A stretch of 64,000 nucleotides of DNA. Origin: Megachile rotundata (lineage: Eukaryota; Arthropoda; Insecta; Hymenoptera; Megachilidae). The stretch is taken from positions 111,670 through 175,669 of the forward strand of contig NW_027473689.1 of assembly GCF_050947335.1 (NCBI RefSeq). Reading direction: 5' to 3'. Of the stretch, positions 14,482 to 28,338 are shown one piece after another. The notes under the pieces were generated by a model. It had not been told where the DNA came from, did no database searches, and worked only from the letters and a program-made list of their open reading frames with translations. The position numbers and the translations under genes are program-made. How positions within the stretch are numbered: the first letter of the stretch is position 1; each line of letters starts with the position of its first letter.

Positions 14482-16674
14482 ATTGTCGTTCTATCGATCA
14501 TATAAGCATAATATGGCTAATAATATGAGTTAGATTGATAATAATAACAGTAATAAGTATAGTAATTGTCGTTCTATCGATAATATAAGCATAATGTGGC
14601 TAATAATATGAGTTAGATTGATAATACTAAGAGTAGTGAGTGTAGTAATTCTCGTTCTATCGATCATATAAGCATAATATGGCTAATAATATGAGTTAGG
14701 TTGATAATAATAAGAGTAATAAGTATAGTAATTGTCGTTCTATCGATCATATAAGCATAATATGGCTAATAATATGAGTTAGATTGATAATAGTAAGAGT
14801 AATAAGTAAAGTAATTGTCGTTCTATCCACCATTTAAGCATAATATGGCTAATAATATGAGTTAGATTGATAATACTAAGAGTAGTGAGTATAGTAATTC
14901 TCGTTCTATCGAACATAGAAGCATAATATGGCTAATAATATGAGTTAGATTGATAATAGTAAGAGTAATAAGTAAAGTAATTGTCGTTCTATCCACCATT
15001 TAAGCATAATATGGCTAATAATATGAGTTAGATTGATAATAATAAGAGTAATGAGTATAGTAATTGTAGTTCTATCGATCATATCTGCATAATATGGTTA
15101 ATAATATGAGTTAGATTCATAATAATGAGAGTAATAAGTATAGTAATTGTCGTTCTGTCGATCATATAAGCATAATATGGCTAATAATATGAGTTAGATT
15201 GATAATAATAAGAGTAATAAGTATAGCAATTGTCGTTCTATCGATCATTTAAACATAATATGGCTAATAATATGAGTTAGATTGATAATAATAAGAATAA
15301 TAAGTATAGTAATTGTCGTTCTATCGATCATATAAGCATAATATGGCTAATAATATGTGTTAGGTTGATAATAATAAGAGTAATAGGTATAGAAAATGTC
15401 GTGCTATCGATCATGTCTGCATAATATGGTTAATAATATGAGTTAGATTGATAATAATAAGAGTAATAAGTATAGTAATTGTCGTTCTATCGATCATATA
15501 AGCATAATATGGCTAATAATATGAGTTAGGTTGATAATAATAAGAGTAATAAGTATAGTGATTGTCGTTCTATCGATCATATAAGCATAATATGGCTAAT
15601 AATATGAGTTAGATTGATAATAATAACAGTAATAAGTATAGTAATTGTCGTTCTATCGATAATATAAGCATAATGTGGCTAATAATATGAGTTAGATTGA
15701 TAATACTAAGAGTAGTGAGTGTAGTAATTCTCGTTCTATCGATCATATAAGCATAATATGGCTAATAATATGAGTTAGGTTGATAATAATAAGAGTAATA
15801 AGTATAGTAATTGTCGTTCTATCGATCATATAAGCATAATATGGCTAATAATATGAGTTAGATTGATAATAGTAAGAGTAATAAGTAAAGTAATTGTCGT
15901 TCTATCCACCATTTAAGCATAATATGGCTAATAATATGAGTTAGATTGATAATACTAAGAGTAGTGAGTATAGTAATTCTCGTTCTATCGAACATAGAAG
16001 CATAATATGGCTAATAATATGAGTTAGATTGATAATAGTAAGAGTAATAAGTAAAGTAATTGTCGTTCTATCCACCATTTAAGCATAATATGGCTAATAA
16101 TATGAGTTAGATTGATAATAATAAGAGTAATGAGTATAGTAATTGTAGTTCTATCGATCATATCTGCATAATATGGTTAATAATATGAGTTAGATTCATA
16201 ATAATGAGAGTAATAAGTATAGTAATTGTCGTTCTGTCGATCATATAAGCATAATATGGCTAATAATATGAGTTAGATTGATAATAATAAGAGTAATAAG
16301 TATAGCAATTGTCGTTCTATCGATCATTTAAACATAATATGGCTAATAATATGAGTTAGATTGATAATAATAAGAATAATAAGTATAGTAATTGTCGTTC
16401 TATCGATCATATAAGCATAATATGGCTAATAATATGTGTTAGGTTGATAATAATAAGAGTAATAGGTATAGAAAATGTCGTGCTATCGATCATGTCTGCA
16501 TAATATGGTTAATAATATGAGTTAGATTGATAATAATAAGAGTAATAAGTATAGTAATTGTCGTTCTATCGATCATATAAGCATAATATGGCTAATAATA
16601 TGAGTTAGGTTGATAATAATAAGAGTAATAAGTATAGTGATTGTCGTTCTATCGATCATATAAGCATAATATGG
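14482..16674 (-). repeat. Identical 13-monomer (1,079-bp) tandem duplication
   Basis: Copy 1 starts at 14,482 and copy 2 at 15,561, an offset of 1,079 bp or 13 monomers. By eye I found no difference over about 1,114 bp. Shared markers are GCATAATGTGGC (14,589 and 15,668), AGTGTAGTAATTCTCG, CTATCCACCATTTAAGC (twice per copy), CGAACATAGAAGC and GGTATAGAAAATGTCGTGC (about 15,387 and 16,465). The upstream limit is the AGTAATTG/AGTGATTG difference; the downstream limit is ATGGCTAAT versus ATGGGTAAT at about 15,596 and 16,675. The lack of divergence suggests a very recent tandem duplication. Confidence 0.9.
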
Positions 16675-19600
16675 GTAATAACATGAGTTGGATTGATAAT
16701 AATAAGAGTAATGAGTATAGTAATTGTAGTTCTATCGATCATATTAGCATAATATGGTTAATAATATGAGTTAGATTGATAATAATAAGAGTAATAAGTA
16801 TAGTATTTGTCGTTCTATCGATCATATAAGCATAATATGGCTAATAATATGAGTTAGATTGATGATAATAAGAGTAATAAGTATAGTAATTGTCGTTCTA
16901 TCGATCATATAAGCATAATATGGCTAATAATATCAGTTAGATTAATAATAATAAGAGTAATGAGTATAGTAATTGTAGTTCTATCGATCATATCTGCATA
17001 ATATGGTTAATAATATGAGTTAGATTCATAATAATAAGAGTAATAAGTATAGTAATTGTCGTTCTATCGATCATATAAGCATAATATGGCTAATAATATG
17101 AGTTAGATTTATAATAATAAGAGCAATAAGTATAGTAATTGTTGTTCTATCGATCATTTAAGCATAATATGGCTAATAATATGAGTTAGGTTGATAATAA
17201 TAAGAGTAATAAGTATAGTGATTGTCGGTCTATCGATCAAATTTGCATAATATGGTTAATAATATGAGTTAGATTGATAACAGTGAGTGTAATAAGTATA
17301 GTAATTGTCGTTCTATCGATCATTTAAGCATAATATGGCTAATAATATGAGTTAGATTGATAATAATAAGAGTAATAAGTATAGTAATTGTCGTTCTATC
17401 GATCATATAAGCATAATACGGCTAATAATATGACTTAGATTGATAATGATAAGAGTAATAAGTACAGTAATTGTCGTTCTGTCGTTCATATAAGCATAAT
17501 ATGGCTAATAATATGAGTTAGGTTGATAATAATAAGAGTAATAAGTATAGTAATTGTCGTTATATCGATAATATAAGCATAATATGGCTAATAGTATGAG
17601 TTAGGTTGATAATAATAAGAGTAATATGTATAGTGATTGTCGTTCTATCGATCAAATTTGCATAATATGGTTAATAATATGAGTTTTATTGATAACAGTG
17701 AGTGTAATAAGTATAGTAATTGTCGTTCTGTCGATCATATAAGCATAATATGGCTAATAATATGCGTTAGATTGATAATATTAACAGTAATAAGTATAGT
17801 AATTGTCGTTCTATCGATAATATAAGCATAATATGGCTAATAGTATGAGTTAGGTTGATAATAATAAGAGTAATAAGTATAGTAATTGTCGTTCTATCGA
17901 TCATTTAAGCATAATATGGCTAATAATATGAGTTAGATTGATAATAATAAGAGTAACAAGTATAGTAATTGTCGTTCTATCGATCATATAAGCATAATAC
18001 GGCTAATAATATGACTTAGATTGATAATGATAAGAGTAATAAGTACAGTAATTGTCGTTCTGTCGTTCATATAAGCATAATATGGCTAATAATATGAGTT
18101 AGATTGATAATAATAACAGTAATAAGTACAGTAATTGTCGTTATATCGATAATATAAGCACAATATGGCTAATAGTATGAGTTAGGTTGATAATAATAAG
18201 AGTAATAAGTATAGTGATTGTCGTTCTATCGATCATATAAGCATAATATGGCTAATAATATGAGTTAGGTTGATAATAATAAGAGTAATAAGTAGAGTGA
18301 TTGTCGTTCTATCGATCAAATTTGCATAATATGGTTAATAATATGAGTTTTATTGATAACAGTGAGTGTAATAAGTATAGTAATTGTCGTTCTGTCGATC
18401 ATATAAGCATAATATGGCTAATAATATGCGTTAGACTGATAATATTAACAGTAATAAGTATAGTAATTGTCGTTCTATCGATAATATAAGCATAATATGG
18501 CTAATAATATGAGTTAGGTTGATAATAATAAGAGTAATAAGTATAGTGATTGTCGTTCTATCGATCATATAAGCATAATATGGGTAATAACATGAGTTGG
18601 ATTGATAATAATAAGAGTAATGAGTATAGTAATTGTAGTTCTATCGATCATATTAGCATAATATGGTTAATAATATGAGTTAGATCGATAATAGTAAGAG
18701 TAATAAGTATAGTATTTGTCGTTCTATCGATCATATAAGCATAATATGGCTAATAATATGAGTTAGATTGATGATAATAAGAGTAATAAGTATAGTAATT
18801 GTCGTTCTATCGATCATATAAGCATAATATGGCTAATAATATCAGTTAGATTAATAATAATAAGAGTAATGAGTATAGTAATTGTAGTTCTATCGATCAT
18901 ATCTGCATAATATGGTTAATAATATGAGTTAGATTCATAATAATAAGAGTAATAAGTATAGTAATTGTCGTTCTATCGATCATATAAGCATAATATGGCT
19001 AATAATATGAGTTAGATTGATAATAATAACAGTAATAAGTATAGTAATTGTCGTTCTATCGATAATATAAGCATAATGTGGCTAATAATATGAGTTAGAT
19101 TGATAATACTAAGAGTAGTGAGTGTAGTAATTCTCGTTCTATCGATCATATAAGCATAATATGGCTAATAATATGAGTTAGATTGATAATAATAAGAGTA
19201 ATAAGTATAGTAATTGTCGTTCTATCGATCATATAAGCATAATATGGCTAATAATATGAGTTAGATTGATAATACCAAGAGTAGTGAGTATAGTAATTCT
19301 CGTTCTATCGATCATATAAGCATAATATGGCTAATAATATGAGTTAGATTGATAATACTAAGAGTAGTGAGTATAGTAATTCTCGTTCTATCGAACATAG
19401 AAGCATAATATGGCTAATAATATGAGTTAGATTGATAATAGTAAGAGTAATAAGTAAAGTAATTGTCGTTCTATCCACCATTTAAGCATAATATGGCTAA
19501 TAATATGAGTTAGATTGATAATAATAAGAGTAATGAGTATAGTAATTGTAGTTCTATCGATCATATCTGCATAATATGGTTAATAATATGAGTTAGATTC

Positions 19601-22600
19601 ATAATAATGAGAGTAATAAGTATAGTAATTGTCGTTCTGTCGATCATATAAGCATAATATGGCTAATAATATGAGTTAGATTGATAATAATAAGAGTAAT
19701 AAGTATAGCAATTGTCGTTCTATCGATCATTTAAACATAATATGGCTAATAATATGAGTTAGGTTTATAATAATAAGAGCAATAAGTATAGTAATTGTTG
19801 TTCTATCGATCATTTAAGCATAATATGGCTAATAATATGAGTTAGGTTGATAATAATAAGAGTAGTAAGTATAGTGATTGTCGTTCTATCGATCAAATTT
19901 GCATAATATGGTTAATAATATGAGTTAGATTGATAACAGTGAGTGTAATAAGTATAGTAATTGTCGTTCTATCGATCATTTAAGCATAATATGGCTAATA
20001 ATATGAGTTAGATTGATAATAATAAGAGTAATAAGTATAGTAATTGTCGTTCTATCGATCATATAAGCATAATACGGCTAATAATATGACTTAGATTGAT
20101 AATGATAAGAGTAATAAGTACAGTAATTGTCGTTCTGTCGTTCATATAAGCATAATATGGCTAATAATATGAGTTAGATTGATAATAATAACAGTAATAA
20201 GTATAGTAATTGTCGTTCTATCGATAATATAAGCATAATATGGCTAATAATATGAGTTAGGTTGATAATAATAAGAGTAATAAGTATAGTGATTGTCGTT
20301 CTATCGATCATATAAGCATAATATGGGTAATAACATGAGTTGGATTGATAATAATAAGAGTAATGAGTATAGTAATTGTAGTTCTATCGATCATATTAGC
20401 ATAATATGGTTAATAATATGAGTTAGATTGATGATAATAAGAGTAATATGTATAGTAATTGTCGTTCTATCGATCATATAAGCATAATATGGCTAATAAT
20501 ATCAGTTAGATTAATAATAATAAGAGTAATGAGTATAGTAATTGTAGTTCTATCGATCATATCTGCATAATATGGTTAATAATATGAGTTAGATTCATAA
20601 TAATAAGAGTAATAAGTATAGTAATTGTCGTTCTATCGATCATATAAGCATAATATGGCTAATAATATGAGTTAGATTTATAATAATAAGAGCAATAAGT
20701 ATAGTAATTGTTGTTCTATCGATCACTTAAGCATAATATGGCTAATAATATGAGTTAGGTTGATAATAATAAGAGTAGTAAGTATAGTGATTGTCGTTCT
20801 ATCGATCAAATTTGCATAATATGGTTAATAATATGAGTTAGATTGATAATAATAAGAGTAATAAGTATAGTAATTGTCGTTCTATCGATCATTTAAGCAT
20901 AATATGGCTAATAATATGAGTTAGCTTGATAATAATAAGAGTAATAAATATAGTAATTGTCGTTCTATCGATCATATAAGCATAATATGGCTAATAATAT
21001 GACTTAGATTGATAATGATAAGAGTAATAAGTACAGTAATTGTCGTTCTGTCGTTCATATAAGCATAATATGGCTAATAATATGAGTTAGATTGATAATA
21101 ATAACAGTAATAAGTATAGTAATTGTCGTTATATCGATAATATAATCATAATATGGCTAATAATATGAGTTAGGTTGATAATAATAAGAGTAATAAGTAG
21201 AGTGATTGTCGTTCTATCGATCAAATTTGCATAATATGGTTAATAATATGAGTTTTATTGATAACAGTGAGTGTAATAAGTATAGTAATTGTCGTTCTGT
21301 CGATCATATAAGCATAATATGGCTAATAATATGCGTTAGATTGATAATATTAACAGTAATAAGTATAGTAATTGTCGTTCTATCGATAATATAAGCATAA
21401 TATGGCTAATAATATGAGTTAGGTTGATAATAATAAGAGTAATAAGTATAGTCATTGCCGTTCTATCGATCATATAAGCATAATATGGGTAATAACATGA
21501 GTTGGATTGATAATAATAAGAGTAATGAGTATAGTAATTGTAGTTCTATCGATCATATTAGCATAATATGGTTAATAATATGAGTTAGATTGATAATAGT
21601 AAGAGTAATAAGTATAGTATTTGTCGTTCTATCGATCATATAAGCATAATATGGCTAATAATATGAGTTAGATTGATGATAATAAGAGTAATAAGTATAG
21701 TAATTGTCGTTCTATCGATCATATAAGCATAATATGGCTAATAATATCAGTTAGATTAATAATAATAAGAGTAATGAGTATAGTAATTGTAGTTCTATCG
21801 ATCATATCTGCATAATATGGTTAATAATATGAGTTAGATTCATAATAATAAGAGTAATAAGTATAGTAATTGTCGTTCTATCGATCATATAAGCATAATA
21901 TGGCTAATAATATGAGTTAGATTTATAATAATAAGAGTAATAAGTATAGTAATTGTTGTTCTATCGATCATTTAAGCATAATATGGCTAATAATATGAGT
22001 TAGGTTGATAATAATAAGAGTAATAAGTATAGTGATTGTCGTTCTATCGATCAAATTTGCATAATATGGTTAATAATATGAGTTAGATTGATAACAGTGA
22101 GTGTAATAAGTATAGTAATTGTCGTTCTATCGATAATATAAGCATAATATGGCTAATAATATGAGTTAGGTTGATAATAATAAGAGTAATAAGTATAGTG
22201 ATTGTCGTTCTATCGATCATATAAGCATAATATGGGTAATAACATGAGTTGGATTGATAATAATAAGAGTAATGAGTATAGTAATTGTAGTTCTATCGAT
22301 CATATTAGCATAATATGGTTAATAATATGAGTTAGATTGATAATAGTAAGAGTAATAAGTATAGTATTTGTCGTTCTATCGATCATATAAGCATAATATG
22401 GCTAATAATATGAGTTAGATTGATGATAATAAGAGTAATAAGTATAGTAATTGTCGTTCTATCGATCATATAAGCATAATATGGCTAATAATATCAGTTA
22501 GATTAATAATAATAAGAGTAATGAGTATAGTAATTGTAGTTCTATCGATCATATCTGCATAATATGGTTAATAATATGAGTTAGATTCATAATAATAAGA

Positions 22601-25600
22601 GTAATAAGTATAGTAATTGTCGTTCTATCGATCATATAAGCATAATATGGCTAATAATATGAGTTAGATTGATAATAATAACAGTAATAAGTATAGTAAT
22701 TGTCGTTCTATCGATAATATAAGCATAATGTGGCTAATAATATGAGTTAGATTGATAATACTAAGAGTAGTGAGTGTAGTAATTCTCGTTCTATCGATCA
22801 TATAAGCATAATATGGCTAATAATATGAGTTAGATTGATAATAATAAGAGTAATAAGTATAGTAATTGTCGTTCTATCGATCATATAAGCATAATATGGC
22901 TAATAATATGAGTTAGATTGATAATACCAAGAGTAGTGAGTATAGTAATTCTCGTTCTATCGATCATATAAGCATAATATGGCTAATAATATGAGTTAGA
23001 TTGATAATACTAAGAGTAGTGAGTATAGTAATTCTCGTTCTATCGAACATAGAAGCATAATATGGCTAATAATATGAGTTAGATTGATAATAGTAAGAGT
23101 AATAAGTAAAGTAATTGTCGTTCTATCCACCATTTAAGCATAATATGGCTAATAATATGAGTTAGATTGATAATAATAAGAGTAATGAGTATAGTAATTG
23201 TAGTTCTATCGATCATATCTGCATAATATGGTTAATAATATGAGTTAGATTCATAATAATGAGAGTAATAAGTATAGTAATTGTCGTTCTGTCGATCATA
23301 TAAGCATAATATGGCTAATAATATGAGTTAGATTGATAATAATAAGAGTAATAAGTATAGCAATTGTCGTTCTATCGATCATTTAAACATAATATGGCTA
23401 ATAATATGAGTTAGATTGATAATAATAAGAATAATAAGTATAGTAATTGTCGTTCTATCGATCATATAAGCATAATATGGCTAATAATATGTGTTAGGTT
23501 GATAATAATAAGAGTAATAGGTATAGAAAATGTCGTGCTATCGATCATGTCTGCATAATATGGTTAATAATATGAGTTAGATTGATAATAATAAGAGTAA
23601 TAAGTATAGTAATTGTCGTTCTATCGATCATATAAGCATAATATGGCTAATAATATGAGTTAGGTTGATAATAATAAGAGTAATAAGTATAGTGATTGTC
23701 GTTCTATCGATCATATAAGCATAATATGGGTAATAACATGAGTTGGATTGATAATAATAAGAGTAATGAGTATAGTAATTGTAGTTCTATCGATCATATT
23801 AGCATAATATGGTTAATAATATGAGTTAGATTGATAATAATAAGAGTAATAAGTATAGTATTTGTCGTTCTATCGATCATATAAGCATAATATGGCTAAT
23901 AATATGAGTTAGATTGATGATAATAAGAGTAATAAGTATAGTAATTGTCGTTCTATCGATCATATAAGCATAATATGGCTAATAATATCAGTTAGATTAA
24001 TAATAATAAGAGTAATGAGTATAGTAATTGTAGTTCTATCGATCATATCTGCATAATATGGTTAATAATATGAGTTAGATTCATAATAATAAGAGTAATA
24101 AGTATAGTAATTGTCGTTCTATCGATCATATAAGCATAATATGGCTAATAATATGAGTTAGATTTATAATAATAAGAGCAATAAGTATAGTAATTGTTGT
24201 TCTATCGATCATTTAAGCATAATATGGCTAATAATATGAGTTAGGTTGATAATAATAAGAGTAATAAGTATAGTGATTGTCGGTCTATCGATCAAATTTG
24301 CATAATATGGTTAATAATATGAGTTAGATTGATAACAGTGAGTGTAATAAGTATAGTAATTGTCGTTCTATCGATCATTTAAGCATAATATGGCTAATAA
24401 TATGAGTTAGATTGATAATAATAAGAGTAATAAGTATAGTAATTGTCGTTCTATCGATCATATAAGCATAATACGGCTAATAATATGACTTAGATTGATA
24501 ATGATAAGAGTAATAAGTACAGTAATTGTCGTTCTGTCGTTCATATAAGCATAATATGGCTAATAATATGAGTTAGGTTGATAATAATAAGAGTAATAAG
24601 TATAGTAATTGTCGTTATATCGATAATATAAGCATAATATGGCTAATAGTATGAGTTAGGTTGATAATAATAAGAGTAATAAGTATAGTGATTGTCGTTC
24701 TATCGATCAAATTTGCATAATATGGTTAATAATATGAGTTTTATTGATAACAGTGAGTGTAATAAGTATAGTAATTGTCGTTCTGTCGATCATATAAGCA
24801 TAATATGGCTAATAATATGCGTTAGATTGATAATATTAACAGTAATAAGTATAGTAATTGTCGTTCTATCGATAATATAAGCATAATATGGCTAATAGTA
24901 TGAGTTAGGTTGATAATAATAAGAGTAATAAGTATAGTAATTGTCGTTCTATCGATCATTTAAGCATAATATGGCTAATAATATGAGTTAGATTGATAAT
25001 AATAAGAGTAACAAGTATAGTAATTGTCGTTCTATCGATCATATAAGCATAATACGGCTAATAATATGACTTAGATTGATAATGATAAGAGTAATAAGTA
25101 CAGTAATTGTCGTTCTGTCGTTCATATAAGCATAATATGGCTAATAATATGAGTTAGATTGATAATAATAACAGTAATAAGTATAGTAATTGTCGTTATA
25201 TCGATAATATAAGCACAATATGGCTAATAGTATGAGTTAGGTTGACAATAATAAGAGTAATAAGTATAGTGATTGTCGTTCTATCGATCATATAAGCATA
25301 ATATGGCTAATAATATGAGTTAGGTTGATAATAATAAGAGTAATAAGTAGAGTGATTGTCGTTCTATCGATCAAATTTGCATAATATGGTTAATAATATG
25401 AGTTTTATTGATAACAGTGAGTGTAATAAGTATAGTAATTGTCGTTCTGTCGATCATATAAGCATAATATGGCTAATAATATGCGTTAGACTGATAATAT
25501 TAACAGTAATAAGTATAGTAATTGTCGTTCTATCGATAATATAAGCATAATATGGCTAATAATATGAGTTAGGTTGATAATAATAAGAGTAATAAGTATA

Positions 25601-25890
25601 GTGATTCTCGTTCTATCGATCATATAAGCATAATATGGGTAATAACATGAGTTGGGTTGATAATAATAAGAGTAATGAGTATAGTAATTGTAGTTCTATC
25701 GATCATATTAGCATAATATGGTTAATAATATGAGTTAGATCGATAATAGTAAGAGTAATAAGTATAGTATTTGTCGTTCTATCGATCATATAAGCATAAT
25801 ATGGCTAATAATATGAGTTAGATTGATGATAATAAGAGTAATAAGTATAGTAATTGTCGTTCTATCGATCATATAAGCATAATATGGCTA
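15930..25890 (-). repeat. 2.9-kb segment duplicated at 7,055 bp (85 monomers)
   Basis: About 15,930-18,835 is repeated at about 22,985-25,890, offset 7,055 bp. CGAACATAG sits at 15,989 and 23,044, GGTATAGAAAATG at 16,465 and 23,520, and the paired TTTTATTGATAACAG monomers start their open frames at 17,637/18,301 and 24,692/25,356. Similarity ends where the first copy has AATATCAGTTAGATTAATAA (about 18,841) and the second has the ordinary GAGTTAGATTGATAATAATA. A different partner offset (6,723 bp, 81 monomers) applies just beyond, at 19,272 and 25,995. Confidence 0.8.
17637..18489 (-). repeat. Doublet of TTTTATTGATAACAG monomers, 664 bp apart
   Basis: Two copies of a diverged three-monomer unit begin at 17,637 and 18,301, eight monomers apart. 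The unit combines ATCAAATTTGCATAATATGG, GAGTTTTATTGATAACAGTG and GCGTTAGAYTGATAATATTA. The second copy carries GACTGATAAT where the first has GATTGATAAT. The same doublet, with the same C/T difference, recurs at 24,692/25,356, 33,241/33,905 and 46,612/47,276, which makes it a useful tag for tracing the large duplications. The replacement of GAGTTAG by GAGTTTT removes a stop and leaves a short open frame that I regard as non-coding. Confidence 0.8.
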
Positions 25891-28338
25891 ATAATATGAG
25901 TTAGATTGATAATAATAAGAGTAATAAGTATAGTAATTGTCGTTCTATCGATCATATAAGCATAATATGGCTAATAATATGAGTTAGATTGATAATACCA
26001 AGAGTAGTGAGTATAGTAATTCTCGTTCTATCGATCATATAAGCATAATATGGCTAATAATATGAGTTAGATTGATAATACTAAGAGTAGTGAGTATAGT
26101 AATTCTCGTTCTATCGAACATAGAAGCATAATATGGCTAATAATATGAGTTAGATTGATAATAGTAAGAGTAATAAGTAAAGTAATTGTCGTTCTATCCA
26201 CCATTTAAGCATAATATGGCTAATAATATGAGTTAGATTGATAATAATAAGAGTAATGAGTATAGTAATTGTAGTTCTATCGATCATATCTGCATAATAT
26301 GGTTAATAATATGAGTTAGATTCATAATAATGAGAGTAATAAGTATAGTAATTGTCGTTCTGTCGATCATATAAGCATAATATGGCTAATAATATGAGTT
26401 AGATTGATAATAATAAGAGTAATAAGTATAGCAATTGTCGTTCTATCGATCATTTAAACATAATATGGCTAATAATATGAGTTAGATTGATAATAATAAG
26501 AATAATAAGTATAGTAATTGTCGTTCTATCGATCATATAAGCATAATATGGCTAATAATATGTGTTAGGTTGATAATAATAAGAGTAATAGGTATAGAAA
26601 ATGTCGTGCTATCGATCATGTCTGCATAATATGGTTAATAATATGAGTTAGATTGATAATAATAAGAGTAATAAGTATAGTAATTGTCGTTCTATCGATC
26701 ATATAAGCATAATATGGCTAATAATATGAGTTAGGTTGATAATAATAAGAGTAATAAGTATAGTGATTGTCGTTCTATCGATCATATAAGCATAATATGG
26801 GTAATAACATGAGTTGGATTGATAATAATAAGAGTAATGAGTATAGTAATTGTAGTTCTATCGATCATATTAGCATAATATGGTTAATAATATGAGTTAG
26901 ATTGATAATAATAAGAGTAATAAGTATAGTATTTGTCGTTCTATCGATCATATAAGCATAATACGGCTAATAATATGACTTAGATTGATAATGATAAGAG
27001 TAATAAGTACAGTAATTGTCGTTCTGTCGTTCATATAGGCATAATATGGCTAATAATATCAGTTAGATTAATAATAATAAGAGTAATGAGTATAGTAATT
27101 GTAGTTCTATCGATCATATCTGCATAATATGGTTAATAATATGAGTTAGATTCATAATAATAAGAGTAATAAGTATAGTAATTGTCGTTCTATCGATCAT
27201 ATAAGCATAATACGGCTAATAATATGACTTAGATTGATAATGATAAGAGTAATAAGTACAGTAATTGTCGTTCTGTCGTTCATATAAGCATAATATGGCT
27301 AATAATATGAGTTAGATTGATAATAATAACAGTAATAAGTATAGTAATTGTCGTTCTATCGATAATATAAGCATAATATCGCTAATAATATGAGTTAGGT
27401 TGATAATAATAAGAGTAATAAGTATAGTGATTGTCGTTCTATCGATCATATAAGCATAATATGGGTAATAACATGAGTTGGATTGATAATAATAAGAGTA
27501 ATGAGTATAGTAATTGTAGTTCTATCGATCATATTAGCATAATATGGTTAATAATATGAGTTAGATTGATAATAATAAGAGTAATAAGTATAGTATTTGT
27601 CGTTCTATCGATCATATAAGCATAATATGGCTAATAATATGAGTTAGATTGATGATAATAAGAGTAATATGTATAGTAATTGTCGTTCTATCGATCATAT
27701 AAGCATAATATGGCTAATAATATGAGTTAGATTTATAATAATAAGAGCAATAAGTATAGTAATTGTTGTTCTATCGATCACTTAAGCATAATATGGCTAA
27801 TAATATGAGTTAGGTTGATAATAATAAGAGTAGTAAGTATAGTGATTGTCGTTCTATCGATCAAATTTGCATAATATGGTTAATAATATGAGTTAGATTG
27901 ATAACAGTGAGTGTAATAAGTATAGTAATTGTCGTTCTATCGATCATTTAAGCATAATATGGCTAATAATATGAGTTAGATTGATAATAATAAGAGTAAT
28001 AAGTATAGTAATTGTCGTTCTATCGATCATATAAGCATAATACGGCTAATAATATGACTTAGATTGATAATGATAAGAGTAATAAGTACAGTAATTGTCG
28101 TTCTGTCGTTCATATAAGCATAATATGGCTAATAATATGAGTTAGATTGATAATAATAACAGTAATAAGTATAGTAATTGTCGTTATATCGATAATATAA
28201 GCACAATATGGCTAATAGTATGAGTTAGGTTGATAATAATAAGAGTAATAAGTATAGTGATTGTCGTTCTATCGATCATATAAGCATAATATGGCTAATA
28301 ATATGAGTTAGATTGATAATAATAAGAGTAATAAGTAG
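19873..28338 (-). repeat. Large tandem duplication, copy A (102 monomers, 8,466 bp)
   Basis: Copy A aligns with copy B directly downstream. The offset is 8,466 bp at the start (GATAACAGTGAGTG near 19,932 and 28,398). It is 8,549 bp through the middle: TTG frame starts at 21,206/29,755, 24,692/33,241 and 25,356/33,905, and the rare GCATAATATCGC at 27,371/35,920. It is 8,715 bp near the end (CTTAAGC at 27,781 and 36,496). The two offset steps correspond to one monomer missing from copy A near 20,430 and two missing near 27,720. Scattered substitutions separate the copies, for example GATTCTCG at about 25,605 against GATTGTCG at about 34,154. Confidence 0.88.

Noticed and set aside
17637..17825. 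Recurring 62-codon open frame (also at 885, 2,960, 4,703, 6,031, 9,420, 10,914, 18,301, 21,206, 24,692 and elsewhere)
   Set aside because: It spans just over two 83-bp monomers and starts with TTG, not ATG. It exists because the GAGTTTT variant removes a stop present in ordinary monomers. Since 83 is not a multiple of 3, each monomer is read in another frame, giving a low-complexity, non-conserved peptide. Copies are shared because the DNA is duplicated, not through coding constraint.
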